Notes: generated by a model from the sequence alone, not told the origin. DNA of 64,000 nucleotides from Microbacterium sp. MYb62 (GCF_002979475.1 NZ_PCOY01000009.1:55108-119107); one strand, 5' to 3'. Positions 41,491-51,589 are shown, numbered from the stretch's first letter. Made by a program: numbers and translations.

Positions 41491-42710
41491 GCTCTCTCTC
41501 CGTTTCGAACGCGCGCGGATGCGGCGGTCTTGGCCGCTTTGCGCGCACGCTTCTTCTTGCTCTTCTTGCCCGCATCGGCGTTGTCCGGGGCGTCGATCCG
41601 AGGCAGACGGATCGTGAAGGTGGATCCCCGTCCAGGACGGGACCACAGTCGTACCTCTCCGCCGTGACGCTGGGTGGCGTGCTTCACGATGGAGAGACCG
41701 AGTCCGGTTCCTCCGGTGCGTCGTGAACGGGCCTCGTCGGCCCGATAGAACCGTTCGAAGATGCGCTCGCGATCCGCCTCGGCGATGCCGATCCCCTGGT
41801 CGGACACCGCGATCTCGACCACGCCGTCCTCGGCACGCACACCTACTCCGACGCGGGATCCACGGGGCGAGTAGACGATCGCGTTGGCGATCAGGTTGCC
41901 GACGGCCTCGATCAGGATCTGCGCGTCACCACGCACCCAGACGCCGCGGTCGCCGCCTCTCGCGAGATCGACACCGGCGGAATCGGACTGCACGACGTGA
42001 GCCTCGATGGAGGAGGCGATCACCTCGTCGATCGAGACCGGCCCCACCTTCGCCAGGCCGTCCTCGGCTTGGAGCCGGGAGAGGCTCATGATGCGCCCGG
42101 TGAGCTGTCCGAGTCGCCCGGCCTCCGCCGAGATCCGTGCCGCGAAGATGCGCACCTGCGCCGGATCGTCGGCAGCGGATTCGATGGCTTCGGCGAGAAG
42201 GCTCACCGCTCCGACCGGCGTCTTGAGTTCATGGCTCGTATTCGCCACGAAGTCCCGCCGCATCTGATCGAGGCGCTCCTGCTCGGTGACATCGCGGATG
42301 ATCAGCAGCACCAGTCGCGCGCCGATCACGCTCGCACGGGCAGACACGAGGCGTGGGTCGAGACTCAGCCCGCCCCTGGTGATGCGCATCGACTCCGTGA
42401 CGGAGCCTCCGGCCTCCCTGACCCCTCGTACGAGCTGGCGGAGTTCCGGATTCTCGAGCGTGGAGCCGACCTCGATGCCGAATCGGGCCGCGGCCTGCGA
42501 GGAGGCGAGCACGAGGCCCGAGGTATCGACGATCGCCGCGGCGTCATCCATGCTGCGCAGCACATCGGTGATGCCGGCCGGAATCGCCAGCGATGTCTCC
42601 TCCTGCACCCGTGCTCGGGCGCGATACGCCCACACGACGAGCAGGGAGAGGCCGACGCCGATCACCAGCCCGATGGCGAGCGAAGACAGCGCGAGCTGCG
42701 GCAAGGTCAT
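41487..42710 (-). CDS. senX3: Phosphate-sensing histidine kinase SenX3
   Basis: A 407-residue kinase from ATG 42710 (GGAG upstream); the frame upstream overlaps phoU and is rejected. Two N-terminal hydrophobic segments form one hairpin-like membrane region (4-28), a PAS-like domain (45-140), the dimerisation helix with phospho-acceptor His160 in NTSHELKTP, and the HATPase domain (NLIANAIVYSP; DQGIGIAEADRERIFERFYR; GGTGLGLSIVKH). The C-terminus is a basic tail. It signals with PhoU and the Pst transporter encoded nearby. Confidence 0.93.
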   Translation of the reverse strand: MTLPQLALSSLAIGLVIGVGLSLLVVWAYRARARVQEETSLAIPAGITDVLRSMDDAAAIVDTSGLVLASSQAAARFGIEVGSTLENPELRQLVRGVREAGGSVTESMRITRGGLSLDPRLVSARASVIGARLVLLIIRDVTEQERLDQMRRDFVANTSHELKTPVGAVSLLAEAIESAADDPAQVRIFAARISAEAGRLGQLTGRIMSLSRLQAEDGLAKVGPVSIDEVIASSIEAHVVQSDSAGVDLARGGDRGVWVRGDAQILIEAVGNLIANAIVYSPRGSRVGVGVRAEDGVVEIAVSDQGIGIAEADRERIFERFYRADEARSRRTGGTGLGLSIVKHATQRHGGEVRLWSRPGRGSTFTIRLPRIDAPDNADAGKKSKKKRARKAAKTAASARVRNGERA

Positions 42711-42727
42711 GACTCCAGCGTAGAGTG

Positions 42728-42815
42728 CGTTCACCGTCCGTCCGGCGGGTTTCCGCGCCCTGACGGGAACAGGAGAAGTACTATTCACGTGCTGGGCACC
42801 GTTCGTTAACCTTCG
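42728..42815. promoter_or_regulatory. Divergent senX3/phoU control region with PHO-box-like repeats
   Basis: CGTTCACCGTC at 42728-42738 and a phased set near 42781-42813 (TATTCACGTG, GGGCACCGT, CGTTAACCTT) resemble GTTCACC-type PHO repeats in 11-base phase. They are degenerate compared with the pstS site. Confidence 0.45.
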
Positions 42816-42926
42816 AAGCAGACAATCGCTTCGGGCCTGTGCGGGAGCACGGACCTGCTCTCGTGCGGACGACCCGCCGTCTCGCGCTGCCACAGCCGAG
42901 ATCCGAATGAAAGGTTGCGCCCCAAC

Positions 42927-43637
42927 ATGCGCGAAGTCTTCCACCAGTCCCTCGAGGACCTCCAGAACCGCCTGGTCGAGATCGCCGACCTCGTCACGGT
43001 CTCGATCGACAAGGCCACCAGGGCATTCGCCACCAGCGACGTCGCCCTGGCCGAAGAGGTCATCGCCGACGACGCGAAGATCGACGAGCTTGCCGTCGCG
43101 CTCGACGAGCAGGCCATCGAGATCCTCGCCCGCCAGCAGCCGGTCGCCCGCGATCTGCGCATCGTCGTCACCGCACTGCGCGTGAGCGCCTCGCTCGAGC
43201 GCATGGGTGACATGTCCGAGCACATCGCGCAGCTCGCCCGCCTCCGCTTCCCCGAGCGCGCCATCCCGAAGGGCCTCAAGGGCACCTTCGTGAAGATGGG
43301 CGAATTGGACGTCGAGGTCGCCCGCACGCTTTCCGAGCTGCTGCGCACGCAGGACCTGCGATTCGCCGACGCGATCCGCAACGCGGACGACGACGTCGAT
43401 GAGCTGCACGCCACCGTCTTCGAGAAGGTGCTCAGCGACAACTGGAAGGGCGAGGCCACCGCGACCGTCGACGCCACGCTCGCCAGCCGCTACCACGAGC
43501 GCTTCGCCGACCACGCGGTCGCGGTCGCCAAGAAGGTCGTCTACCTCGCCACCGGCGACTGGGCGGTCGAGGAGGAGGACATCCCCCTCGCCGTCGAGCA
43601 GCAGGAGCTGGAGCAGCAGGAGCTCGGTCACGCCTGA
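42927..43637 (+). CDS. phoU: Phosphate signalling protein PhoU
   Basis: A 236-residue helical protein with the twin PhoU repeats: residues 1-100 (REVFHQSLEDLQNRLVEIAD... LRVSASLERMGDMSEHIAQLA) and 115-210 with the matching second three-helix unit, ending in EERYHERFADHAVAVAKKVVYLATGD-like metal-binding helix. It dampens SenX3 signalling and links it to Pst activity. ATG 42927 has AAAGG upstream at long distance. It is transcribed alone, away from pstB. Confidence 0.92.
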   Translation: MREVFHQSLEDLQNRLVEIADLVTVSIDKATRAFATSDVALAEEVIADDAKIDELAVALDEQAIEILARQQPVARDLRIVVTALRVSASLERMGDMSEHIAQLARLRFPERAIPKGLKGTFVKMGELDVEVARTLSELLRTQDLRFADAIRNADDDVDELHATVFEKVLSDNWKGEATATVDATLASRYHERFADHAVAVAKKVVYLATGDWAVEEEDIPLAVEQQELEQQELGHA

Positions 43638-43656
43638 CGCGCGCTTCGACGACGAC

Positions 43657-43688
43657 GAAGCCCCCGATGCACTCGCATCGGGGGCTTC
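43657..43688. terminator. Terminator between phoU and gpmA
   Basis: A perfect 14-bp stem (GAAGCCCCCGATGC) with an ACTC loop between convergent stops. Confidence 0.88.
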
Positions 43689-43708
43689 TCCGTGTTCTGC
43701 GGAAGCTC

Positions 43709-44458
43709 CTACTTCTTGCCCTGCGCCGCGACGGCGGCGGCACCCGCGGCCGCAGCCTCGGGGTCGAGATAGCGGCCGGGACCGGTCGGCACGTTGTTCC
43801 CATCGAGCTCGTACACGAGCGGGATTCCGGTGGGGATGTTGAGCTCGGCGATGTCGTCGTCGCTGATGCCCTCGAGGTGCTTCACGAGACCACGCAGCGA
43901 GTTGCCGTGCGCTGTGACGAGAACGGTCTTGCCGGCCTCGAGGTCGGGGACGATCGCGCTCTCCCAGTACGGCAGAAGACGGTCGATGACGAGCTTGAGC
44001 GACTCGGTGCGCGGTACCTCGCCGTCGATGCCGACGTAGCGGACGTCGTTCACCTGACTGAACTCGCTCTCATCGTCGAGCACGGGCGGCGGCACGTCGA
44101 ACGAGCGACGCCACAGCTGGAACTGCTCGGGGCCGAACTCCTCGAGCGTCTGCGCCTTGTCCTTGCCCTGGAGCGCACCGTAGTGACGCTCGTTGAGCCG
44201 CCAGGAGCGGGTCACCGGGATCCACAGGCGATCGGCGGCGTCGAGCGCGATGTTCGCCGTCTGGATCGCGCGGCTCAGCAGCGACGTGTGCAGCACGTCG
44301 GGAAGGATGCCGGACTCGGCCAGCAGCTCGCCGCCGCGGCGCGCCTCCTTCTCGCCCTGCGCGTTGAGGCGGACGTCCACCCAACCGGTGAACAGGTTCA
44401 GTTCGTTCCACTCGCTCCGGCCGTGGCGGAGCAGGATGAGGGTGCGCGTCGCAGTCAT
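43709..44458 (-). CDS. gpmA: 2,3-bisphosphoglycerate-dependent phosphoglycerate mutase
   Basis: A 249-residue glycolytic enzyme interconverting 3- and 2-phosphoglycerate. The RHG motif with phospho-His12 ([10 protein letters not shown]), [33 protein letters not shown] and [15 protein letters not shown] are all present. The C-terminal Ala/Gly-rich tail is longer than usual. ATG 44458 lies six bases after TAAACT, so the mRNA is probably leaderless. Proximity to phoU/senX3 is common in actinobacteria. Confidence 0.96.
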   Translation of the reverse strand: MTATRTLILLRHGRSEWNELNLFTGWVDVRLNAQGEKEARRGGELLAESGILPDVLHTSLLSRAIQTANIALDAADRLWIPVTRSWRLNERHYGALQGKDKAQTLEEFGPEQFQLWRRSFDVPPPVLDDESEFSQVNDVRYVGIDGEVPRTESLKLVIDRLLPYWESAIVPDLEAGKTVLVTAHGNSLRGLVKHLEGISDDDIAELNIPTGIPLVYELDGNNVPTGPGRYLDPEAAAAGAAAVAAQGKK

Positions 44459-44464
44459 GCCGTC

Positions 44465-44470
44465 AGTTTA
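44465..44470 (-). promoter_or_regulatory. Leaderless -10 of gpmA
   Basis: TAAACT, six bases (GACGGC), then ATG 44458. Confidence 0.6.
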
Positions 44471-44517
44471 TCTGCCCGGGACGCGGCGCCCGAGTCGGAT
44501 GCTGGGAGGATGGAGAC

Positions 44518-45345
44518 ATGGCGTCATCTCCCCTCGGTCGGCCCACCCGCGGGACGACGGGGACCAACCGACTGCGGCGCAACGATCGCTGGATCGCCGC
44601 GAGCGATGCCCTGCGGAAAGCACCCGATCCCCTGGTCGTCGACCTCGGCTACGGTGCCAGCGGCGTGACCGCGCTCGAGCTCGCGACCCGCCTCGTGCGC
44701 GTGCGCGGCGATGTCGAGGTCCGCGGACTCGAGATCGACCCCGCCCGCGTCGCGACTGCCGACGCGCAGCTCGCCGAGGTGCGTGCCGGGCATACACCCT
44801 TCGCTGCCGACCTGCCGGTCTCGTTCGCGCGCGGAGGATTCGAGGTGCCGCTCCCGGGCGCGCGGAAGGCCGCGGTCATCCGCGCCATGAACGTGCTGCG
44901 CCAGTACGACGAAGAGGACGTCCCCGACGCGTGGAGTCGGATGGCATCACGCCTGGCACCGCGCGGTCTGCTCTTCGAGGGCACCTGCGACGAGATCGGC
45001 CGCATCGCCAGCTGGATCGATGTCGACACGCACGCTGTTCCCCTGCGCTTCACGATCTCGCTGCGACTCGCCGACCTCGAGCATCCGAGCATCGTCGCCG
45101 AGCGCCTGCCGAAGGCGCTGATCCACCGCAACGTCCCCGGTGAGCGCATCCACGCGCTGCTCGTCGATCTCGACCGCGAATGGGATCATGCGGCCCCGCT
45201 GTCGACGTTCGGCGCCACCCAGCGATTCCTCGCCGCCGTCGCCGCCCTCCGCGGACAGGGATGGCCCGTGCTCGGCGGGCGCACCCGCTGGCGGTTGGGC
45301 GAGCTCACGCTGCCCTGGGAGGCTGTCGCTCCCCGTTCCACCTGA
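44518..45345 (+). CDS. Class I SAM-dependent methyltransferase-like protein
   Basis: A 275-residue protein with a Rossmann-type motif I (LVVDLGYGASGVTALELATR, about 40-60), motif for SAM ribose (VRGLEIDPARVATA) and a later ARKAAVIRAMNVLRQYDEEDV. The C-terminal half is less typical. It starts at ATG 44518 with GGGAGGATGGAG upstream, and converges with the YgfZ-like gene. The methylated substrate is unknown. Confidence 0.78.
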   Translation: MASSPLGRPTRGTTGTNRLRRNDRWIAASDALRKAPDPLVVDLGYGASGVTALELATRLVRVRGDVEVRGLEIDPARVATADAQLAEVRAGHTPFAADLPVSFARGGFEVPLPGARKAAVIRAMNVLRQYDEEDVPDAWSRMASRLAPRGLLFEGTCDEIGRIASWIDVDTHAVPLRFTISLRLADLEHPSIVAERLPKALIHRNVPGERIHALLVDLDREWDHAAPLSTFGATQRFLAAVAALRGQGWPVLGGRTRWRLGELTLPWEAVAPRST

Positions 45346-45346
45346 C

Positions 45347-46477
45347 TCAGATACCCGTGCGGGAGTCGCGCGGATCCGGCGCAGAGGGCCGCCGCGACAG
45401 CCGCGTGAGTCGCGGGATGTCGGCCATGGCGCCCGCATCTGCCGGCACGATCACCTGCTGGGAGGCCGCGATGTCGATGCCGTCAGCACGCACCACGAGG
45501 TCGCCGATCGGCGCGCGACGGGACAGGATCGCAAGGGCGATCGGGCCGTCTTCATGGTGACGGACCACGGAGGTGAGGTGTCCGACCTCGTCGTCACCGG
45601 AGAAGACCGGCGCACCGGGCTCGGGCAGGACCGCATCGCTGCCGTCGAGGTGGAGCGCGGCGAGACGACGGGGCGGATGTCCGAGGTTGTGCACCTTCGC
45701 GACGGTCTCCTGCCCGCGATAGCACCCCTTGTTCAGGTGCACCGCGCTGCGGATCCAGTCGGACTCATGCGGCAGGGAACGCTCGTCGACCTCGGTCGTC
45801 CAACGCGGACGCCACGCCGCGACGCGCAGCGCCTCGGCGGCCAGAAGACCCGCGAGTGCCTCACGGTCGAGCGCCGTGACGAGCGCATCCGCGCCCTCGC
45901 CGGTCAGGATCGCGACGCGCCACGAGAAGTCGGCGGCAGGATGCGCGGCCACCTCGGCGTACTGGTGCCCTCCGGCGCTGATGCGCTGCCATGGGTCCGC
46001 CCAGACGAGGGGCACGCCGTTCGGGGCGAAAGCCGCAGCAGATGCCGTCGACGCGACCGTTCCCCCATCGATGTAGCCGACCAGCACGAGATCGGAGCGG
46101 ATCTCGACGGTGGCCTGCGTGCGGAACTTCATGCGAGTCAGCCATCCCGCGAGTGCCTCGGCATCGCCGGCGTCGGCGATGAGCCAGGTCGATGCGCCGT
46201 CGTCGAAGACCCCCGCGGCATGCTCGACGCGACCCTGCGGGTCGAGCACGAGAAGCTCGGTGCTGTCGCCGGGAGCCAGATGACCGACGGCCTGCGAAGT
46301 GATGGAGTCGAGCCAGGTCAGCCGTTCGGGACCGGCGACCTCGATCACCGCACGGTCCCCGAGGGGCGCGAGAGCGGCACCATCGGCAAGACGACGCTGC
46401 TCGCGGAAGGCGTCACCGAAATGCGCGATCGTGTCTCCGTCGGACACGACGCCGTCGATCCCCGCGAAACCCGACAC
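45347..46477 (-). CDS. ygfZ: YgfZ/GcvT-domain folate-binding protein
   Basis: A 376-residue protein with the tetrahydrofolate-binding GcvT fold and the YgfZ signature KGCYRGQETVAKVHNLGHPP (about residues 250-270) containing the conserved Cys. YgfZ proteins support Fe-S cluster assembly or repair. GTG 46477 follows AAGG and directly trails the stop of the nitrobindin-like gene, so the two are co-transcribed. An upstream frame extension to 46696 is not used. Confidence 0.88.
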   Translation of the reverse strand: MSGFAGIDGVVSDGDTIAHFGDAFREQRRLADGAALAPLGDRAVIEVAGPERLTWLDSITSQAVGHLAPGDSTELLVLDPQGRVEHAAGVFDDGASTWLIADAGDAEALAGWLTRMKFRTQATVEIRSDLVLVGYIDGGTVASTASAAAFAPNGVPLVWADPWQRISAGGHQYAEVAAHPAADFSWRVAILTGEGADALVTALDREALAGLLAAEALRVAAWRPRWTTEVDERSLPHESDWIRSAVHLNKGCYRGQETVAKVHNLGHPPRRLAALHLDGSDAVLPEPGAPVFSGDDEVGHLTSVVRHHEDGPIALAILSRRAPIGDLVVRADGIDIAASQQVIVPADAGAMADIPRLTRLSRRPSAPDPRDSRTGI

Positions 46478-46478
46478 G

Positions 46479-47081
46479 TCAGACCTTGGCCAGTCGCGCC
46501 GAGGCGTGCGAGCGCAGCGGGGTGCCGAGGGCGGCGATGTCCCATGCCCACAGAAGATGCCCGTCGACGAGGCCGTACATGCGCGAAGAGGCCGTGTGAA
46601 CCTTCGCGCCCGCGCTGCGCACGACCGCATCCGAGCCGATGTCGATGCGCGGGCCGTTGATCTCGCCGATGTAGAGCTCGAGGGCGCCGTCTGCATGCGC
46701 GAGCGAGACCTCGATCGGGAATCCGCCGCTCGGAGCGCGCAACTCCTCGACGTCGTCGACCGTGCGGGTGACGGTGGGTGCCGTCGGCGGGAGCAGCGCG
46801 GGGCCGGGATCCGCGGCTGTCGCCGGTCGGGCGAGCCGCCAGAAACCGGTCTCGGCGAGCAGGGCGGCAGCCGGGGCGCCGTCTTCGGTGAGGAACGTCG
46901 CCGTGCCGGAGTAGTTCAGGAAGGGGCCGCCGTCATGGCTGAAACTGACCCGATGCGTGAACTCGCCCTGCAGACGATCGTCGCCGACCGGATAGTCGAT
47001 GACGCCGGTGCCCTCCCACACGCCGATCAGCCACGCGAACGGAACGATGTCGGCGGGGAGGTCTGTGGGGAGTTCGATCAC
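46479..47081 (-). CDS. Nitrobindin-like heme-binding beta-barrel protein
   Basis: A 200-residue FABP-like barrel. The N-terminal GVWEGTG (about residues 20-26) is the GxWxGxG motif of nitrobindins, and the C-terminal segment SSRMYGLVDGHLLWAWDIA is the conserved end; the proximal heme His would lie near the C-terminal LRSHASARL. Such proteins bind ferric heme and detoxify peroxynitrite in actinobacteria and plants. It starts at GTG 47081 and precedes the ygfZ-like gene. Confidence 0.85.
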   Translation of the reverse strand: MIELPTDLPADIVPFAWLIGVWEGTGVIDYPVGDDRLQGEFTHRVSFSHDGGPFLNYSGTATFLTEDGAPAAALLAETGFWRLARPATAADPGPALLPPTAPTVTRTVDDVEELRAPSGGFPIEVSLAHADGALELYIGEINGPRIDIGSDAVVRSAGAKVHTASSRMYGLVDGHLLWAWDIAALGTPLRSHASARLAKV

Positions 47082-47088
47082 GATCGCG

Positions 47089-47202
47089 TCAGCGCTGGCC
47101 GCGGAAGAGGTTGCGCAGCACCACTGCCGAGACGAAGACGATAGCGAGGCTCGCGAGGCCCAGCAGGCCGATGAAGAAGATTTCGAGCGCCATGAGGTCC
47201 AT
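47089..47202 (-). CDS. 37-residue single-pass membrane peptide
   Basis: MDLMALEIFFIGLLGLASLA starts a tiny protein that is almost one transmembrane helix with a basic end (NLFRGQR). ATG 47202 has GGTGGAG upstream. It precedes the nitrobindin-like gene by eight bases and may be co-transcribed. Small membrane peptides of this kind are often missed by gene finders. Confidence 0.55.
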   Translation of the reverse strand: MDLMALEIFFIGLLGLASLAIVFVSAVVLRNLFRGQR

Positions 47203-47231
47203 GTGCTCCACCTTACCGCGCGACGCCGATG

Positions 47232-47522
47232 TCAGGCGGGGATCAATGCCGCGAGGCCGAAACCGACCGAGATGATGCCCATCAGCAGCAGACCCCCGGT
47301 GACGCTGCTCGCCACCCGGAAGATGAACCCCTGCGTCCGCCCGTACCAGAGCTGCACGGCGAACGACAGCAGCACGACACCGCCGAAGGCCACCAGCAGC
47401 CACGGAACGCGCCACTCCTCCGGAACGAAGATGCCGATGGCGATGGTCGCGAGGAAGGCGGTGACCCAGACGACGAGCACACCGACGAAGGCGTTGCGTG
47501 GTGCCAGTGCGGGATCCGTCAT
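47232..47522 (-). CDS. Three-helix membrane protein of unknown function
   Basis: A 96-residue protein (ATG 47522; ATG 47540 six codons upstream is possible) with three hydrophobic helices: AFVGVLVVWVTAFLATIAIG, VPWLLVAFGGVVLLSFAVQL and SSVTGGLLLMGIISVGFGLA. Charged residues between helices are few. It is a conserved-looking small membrane protein without assigned function, divergent from glnR. Confidence 0.72.
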   Translation of the reverse strand: MTDPALAPRNAFVGVLVVWVTAFLATIAIGIFVPEEWRVPWLLVAFGGVVLLSFAVQLWYGRTQGFIFRVASSVTGGLLLMGIISVGFGLAALIPA

Positions 47523-47594
47523 GTCTCCATTGTTGCGCATCCGCTCCCGGTATCATGGCGGCACGACGACGATCCGCGTCGGTGAGGAGTGCGC

Positions 47595-48278
47595 GTGGCC
47601 CAGGTGCTGGTACTGACCAACGCTCCGCTCTCGGAGCAGGTGCTGCCCGCCCTCGAGCTGCTGAGCCATCGCACGCGTCAGATCCCTGCAGAGCCCGCCC
47701 AGCTGGTCAACGCCCCCGACTACGACGTCGTGATCGTCGACGGCCGTCATGATCTGGTCGCCGCGAAGTCACTGTGTCGGCTGCTGCGGGCCACCGGTCA
47801 GGACGCCCCGCTGCTGCTCGTGGTCACAGAAGGAGGGATGAGCGCCCTCTCCGGCGACTGGGGGATCGACGACGTGCTGCTCGTCACCGCCGGCCCGGCC
47901 GAGATCGACGCCCGGCTCCGTCTCGCGCTGGCCCGTCGCGACGAGGTCGCCGAGCCCGCACGCGTGCAGGCGTCCGGTGTCACGATCGACGAGCAGTCGT
48001 ACTCGGCGAAGCTGCGCGGCAGACCCCTGGATCTCACTTACAAGGAGTTCCAACTGCTGCACTTCCTTGCCACGCACCCCTCCCGGGTGTTCACCCGCGA
48101 ACAGCTGCTCAGCGAGGTCTGGGGCTACGACTACTTCGGCGGCACCCGTACGGTCGACGTGCACGTGCGACGACTCAGGGCGAAACTCGGCGACCAGGAG
48201 CAGATCATCGGCACGGTGCGCAATGTCGGCTACCGCTTCAACGTGAACGAGGACGAGAGTCTCGTCGGAGCCCACTGA
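47595..48278 (+). CDS. glnR: Orphan OmpR-family nitrogen regulator GlnR
   Basis: A 227-residue regulator matching actinobacterial GlnR: N-terminal receiver-like domain with [53 protein letters not shown], and a C-terminal winged helix [20 protein letters not shown] followed by [27 protein letters not shown]. It lacks the full phosphorylation pocket, as GlnR does, and has no kinase gene nearby. GTG 47595 is used because GAGGAG is five bases upstream; GTG 47589 is also in frame. Confidence 0.92.
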   Translation: MAQVLVLTNAPLSEQVLPALELLSHRTRQIPAEPAQLVNAPDYDVVIVDGRHDLVAAKSLCRLLRATGQDAPLLLVVTEGGMSALSGDWGIDDVLLVTAGPAEIDARLRLALARRDEVAEPARVQASGVTIDEQSYSAKLRGRPLDLTYKEFQLLHFLATHPSRVFTREQLLSEVWGYDYFGGTRTVDVHVRRLRAKLGDQEQIIGTVRNVGYRFNVNEDESLVGAH

Positions 48279-48288
48279 CGGACGGCTC

Positions 48289-48322
48289 CGTTCACACGAG
48301 CGTCACCTCGCGGTGCTTAGAT
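48289..48322 (+). promoter_or_regulatory. ppk1 promoter with PHO-box-like repeats
   Basis: Two adjacent 11-base units, CGTTCACACGA (48289-48299) and GCGTCACCTCG (48300-48310), precede TTAGAT (48317-48322), which stands seven bases before ATG 48330. The layout suggests RegX3/PhoP-type control and a leaderless mRNA. Confidence 0.55.
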
Positions 48323-48329
48323 GTACCCC

Positions 48330-50495
48330 ATGATCGATCCCGCACTCGCCGACGCCGGACTCGGTGACGCCGAAGACGACGACTTCGACGCCATCGAGTC
48401 GCCCGACTCCCTGCTCCCTGACCACCGCTACCTGGATCGCGAACTGAGCTGGCTCGCCTTCAACCAGCGCGTTCTGGAGCTGGCCGAGGATCCGTCACTG
48501 CCCGAGCTCGAGCGCGCGAACTTCCTCGCGATCTTCGCGAGCAACCTCGACGAGTTCTTCATGGTGCGCGTCGCCGGCCTCAAACGTCGGATCATGACCG
48601 GTCTCGCCGTGCCGACCAACATCGGCCGCTCCCCCGTCGACGCGCTCGCCGACATCTCTCGCGAGGCGCACGCGCTGCAGCTGCGCCACGCGGACGCCTG
48701 GATCTCGCTGGTGCGCCCCGCCCTGGCCGAGTCCGGTGTCGAGATCATGGAGTGGTCCGAGCTCACCGACGCCGAGCGCTCCGCCCTCTCGGAGTATTTC
48801 CAGGCCCAGGTCTTCCCGGTGCTGATGCCGCTCGCCGTCGACCCGGCCCACCCGTTCCCCTACATCTCCGGCCTCTCGCTGAACCTCGCGATCCGCATCC
48901 GCAACGCCCGCACCGGGCGTCAGGAGTTCGCGCGCCTCAAGGTGCCCCCCATGCTCCCGCGCTTCGTCGAGGTGCCAGGAGGCGGCGAGATCAAGCGCTT
49001 CCTGCGCCTGGAGGAGCTCATCGCCAACCACCTGGGCGATCTGTTCCCCGGCATGGAGGTGCTCGACCACCACGCGTTCCGCCTCACCCGCAACGAAGAC
49101 GTCGAGATCGAGGAGGACGAGAGCGAGAACCTCATCCAGGCGCTCGAGGCCGAGCTCCTGCGGCGACGGTTCGGCCCGCCGATCCGCCTCGAGATCACCG
49201 ACGACATGGATGACGTCACGATGGACCTGCTGGTCCGCGAACTCGACATCACCGACCTCGAGGTCTACCGCCTTCCCGGCCCGCTCGATCTGCGGGGCCT
49301 GTTCGATTTGTCCCGCATCGACCGTCCCGACCTCCGCTACCCGCCGCATCTGCCCACCACCGCCGTGGCCTTCCAGCCTGCAGGATCGAGCACCCGCGCC
49401 GACATCTTCAAGGCGATCCGCAAGTCCGACGTGCTGGTGCACCACCCGTACGAGTCGTTCACCACGAGCGTGCAGGCCTTCCTCGAGCAGGCGGCCCGTG
49501 ACCCGCACGTGCTGGCGATCAAGCAGACCCTGTACCGCACCTCGGGTGACAGCCCCATCGTGCAGGCACTCATCGACGCGGCGGAGGCGGGCAAGCAGGT
49601 GCTGGCCCTGGTCGAGGTGAAGGCCCGCTTCGACGAGGCCAACAACATCGTCTGGGCGCGCAAGCTCGAGAAGGCCGGCGTGCACGTGGTCTACGGTCTC
49701 GTCGGCCTGAAGACGCACTGCAAGCTCGCCCTCGTCATCCGCGAGGAAGAGGGAAGGCTGCAGCACTACTCCCACGTCGGCACCGGCAACTACAACCCGA
49801 AGACCAGCCGCATCTACGAGGACTTCGGGCTGTTCACCGCGGACGCACAGGTCGGCAAGGATCTGACGCGGCTCTTCAACGAGCTCAGCGGCTACGCCAT
49901 CGAGAAGAAGTTCAAGCGCCTCCTGGTCGCGCCTCTGCACCTGAGGAAGGGCCTCGTGCGGCAGATCGATGCCGAGCGCAAGAATGCGGAAGCCGGGATC
50001 CCCGCGCACATCCGCATCAAGGTGAACTCGATGGTCGACGAGGAGATCATCGACGCGCTCTACCGTGCGAGTGCCGCCGGAGTGAAGGTCGACGTCTGGG
50101 TGCGCGGCATCTGCAGCCTGCGCACCGATCTCGACGGCATCAGCGACAACATCACCGTGCGCAGCATCCTGGGTCGCTACCTGGAGCACTCGCGGATCTT
50201 CGCGTTCGAGAACGGCGGCGATCCGCAGGTCTACATCGGCAGCGCCGACATGATGCACCGCAACCTCGACCGTCGCGTCGAAGCCCTGGTGCGCGTCACC
50301 GACCCCGCTCATCTCAAGGAACTCGGCACGTTCTTCGACCTGGCGATGGATGCCGGCACGACCTCGTGGCACCTCGGCGCCGGTGGCGTGTGGGAGCGCC
50401 ACGCCGTCGATGCGGAGGGCAAGCCCCTCATCGACCTGCAGGATAAGACCATGGGGTTGATCCAGCGGCGCCGTCGCGCACGGGCGGTTCGATGA
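48330..50495 (+). CDS. ppk1: Polyphosphate kinase 1
   Basis: A 721-residue kinase that builds polyphosphate from ATP reversibly. N-domain ([20 protein letters not shown]), head domain, and the two phospholipase-D-like C-domains with the phospho-His in [16 protein letters not shown] (His463) and the second cluster [29 protein letters not shown] 48330 is supported by the -10 spacing; an in-frame ATG three codons upstream is the alternative. It overlaps mutT1 by four bases and lies in the phosphate block. Confidence 0.96.
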   Translation: MIDPALADAGLGDAEDDDFDAIESPDSLLPDHRYLDRELSWLAFNQRVLELAEDPSLPELERANFLAIFASNLDEFFMVRVAGLKRRIMTGLAVPTNIGRSPVDALADISREAHALQLRHADAWISLVRPALAESGVEIMEWSELTDAERSALSEYFQAQVFPVLMPLAVDPAHPFPYISGLSLNLAIRIRNARTGRQEFARLKVPPMLPRFVEVPGGGEIKRFLRLEELIANHLGDLFPGMEVLDHHAFRLTRNEDVEIEEDESENLIQALEAELLRRRFGPPIRLEITDDMDDVTMDLLVRELDITDLEVYRLPGPLDLRGLFDLSRIDRPDLRYPPHLPTTAVAFQPAGSSTRADIFKAIRKSDVLVHHPYESFTTSVQAFLEQAARDPHVLAIKQTLYRTSGDSPIVQALIDAAEAGKQVLALVEVKARFDEANNIVWARKLEKAGVHVVYGLVGLKTHCKLALVIREEEGRLQHYSHVGTGNYNPKTSRIYEDFGLFTADAQVGKDLTRLFNELSGYAIEKKFKRLLVAPLHLRKGLVRQIDAERKNAEAGIPAHIRIKVNSMVDEEIIDALYRASAAGVKVDVWVRGICSLRTDLDGISDNITVRSILGRYLEHSRIFAFENGGDPQVYIGSADMMHRNLDRRVEALVRVTDPAHLKELGTFFDLAMDAGTTSWHLGAGGVWERHAVDAEGKPLIDLQDKTMGLIQRRRRARAVR

Positions 50496-51481
50496 ACACT
50501 CGGCAGCTGCAGCTCCCGGCCGACACGACGACGAACTCGAAGTGGACGGACAAAGCCGTGTACGCGGCGGGGGCCGTCGTGTGGCGCCTCGTCGAGGGCA
50601 AGCTGCGGATCCTGCTGATCCACCGCACCAAGTACCGCGACATCACGCTTCCCAAGGGCAAGGTCGATCCCGGCGAGATGCTCGCCGAGACGGCCGTGCG
50701 CGAGGTGCAGGAGGAGACCGGGATCCGCGTCTCGCTCGGTGTCTCGGTCGGCGTGAGCCGCTATCACCTCGCGTCGCAGAAGCAGAAGGTCGTGCACTAC
50801 TGGGCCGCCGAGGCGACCGATGCCGCGATCCGGGAATCGACGTTCGTCCCCAACCGCGAGATCGCCGCGCTGGAATGGGTGAGTGTGAAGAAGGCGCGCT
50901 CACGACTGAGCTACCCCGTCGACCTCGAGATCCTCGACTTCTTCTCGAACCTCGTCGACGACGGCGTGCTGCGCACGTTCCCGGTGATCGCGCTGCGGCA
51001 TGCGAAGGCCATGCCTCGCTCGGAGTGGGATGGCTCGGACGCATCCCGACCGCTCACCGAGCGCGGGCGCAAGCAGGCGAAGTCGATCGTCGGACCCCTG
51101 CGCGCCTTCGGTGTGCGCCGGATCGTGACCAGTGACGCGGTGCGCTGCGTCGAGACGATCACGCCGCTCTCCCGCGCGCTCGACCGCAAACCGGTGAAGA
51201 CCGAGAAGATCAGCCAGGATGCCTGGGAGGACGGCGAGTCCGATCTCCGCTCCGTCGTCGGACGCCGTATCCGCGCCGGCAAGCCCACCGTGCTCTGCAG
51301 CCACGGGCCAGTGCTGCCCGGCCTGCTGTCAGAGATCGCGCTGGCCACCGGCACCATCCAGGGGTCGTATCTGAGCAGTGCGGCGGACCTCGAGCCCGCC
51401 GCGTTCTCCGTCGTGCATCTGTCGGCCACGAACCCCGGATCCGGCATCATCGCGATCGAGACGCACATCCCCAAGGTCTGA
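50492..51481 (+). CDS. mutT1: MutT1-like Nudix hydrolase fused to a histidine phosphatase
   Basis: A 329-residue two-domain enzyme. Residues 20-150 are Nudix with the box [20 protein letters not shown] continuing TGI (about 56-78). Residues 165-329 are a SixA/phosphoglycerate-mutase-like domain with [10 protein letters not shown] for the RHG motif, [10 protein letters not shown] and [10 protein letters not shown]. This is the mycobacterial MutT1 architecture, which hydrolyses 8-oxo-dGTP and Ap4A. It is translationally coupled to ppk1 (ATGA). Confidence 0.92.
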   Translation: MNTRQLQLPADTTTNSKWTDKAVYAAGAVVWRLVEGKLRILLIHRTKYRDITLPKGKVDPGEMLAETAVREVQEETGIRVSLGVSVGVSRYHLASQKQKVVHYWAAEATDAAIRESTFVPNREIAALEWVSVKKARSRLSYPVDLEILDFFSNLVDDGVLRTFPVIALRHAKAMPRSEWDGSDASRPLTERGRKQAKSIVGPLRAFGVRRIVTSDAVRCVETITPLSRALDRKPVKTEKISQDAWEDGESDLRSVVGRRIRAGKPTVLCSHGPVLPGLLSEIALATGTIQGSYLSSAADLEPAAFSVVHLSATNPGSGIIAIETHIPKV

Positions 51482-51544
51482 CGTTTCGACGGCTCCGCGA
51501 CCCAGCCCCGGAATCTCGCGGGAGCACCCCAGAGAGTCGCCGGT

Positions 51545-51589
51545 CGTTCACCTGCCGTTCACCTGCTCGGGAGAGTCTCGTTAACCGTC
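51545..51589 (+). promoter_or_regulatory. PHO box upstream of pstS
   Basis: A perfect direct repeat CGTTCACCTGC at 51545-51555 and 51556-51566, then an 11-base gap and a third related unit CGTTAACCGTC at 51579-51589. CATAGCGT follows as possible -10. This is the standard layout for RegX3/PhoP activation of pstS. Confidence 0.8.

Noticed and set aside
41487..43631. A 714-residue reading of the senX3 frame
   Set aside because: The extra 307 N-terminal residues are antisense to phoU. ATG 42710 is where the kinase-like sequence begins.
48495..50402. A 635-residue minus-strand ORF
   Set aside because: Shadow of ppk1; high-GC codon bias leaves the antisense frame open.
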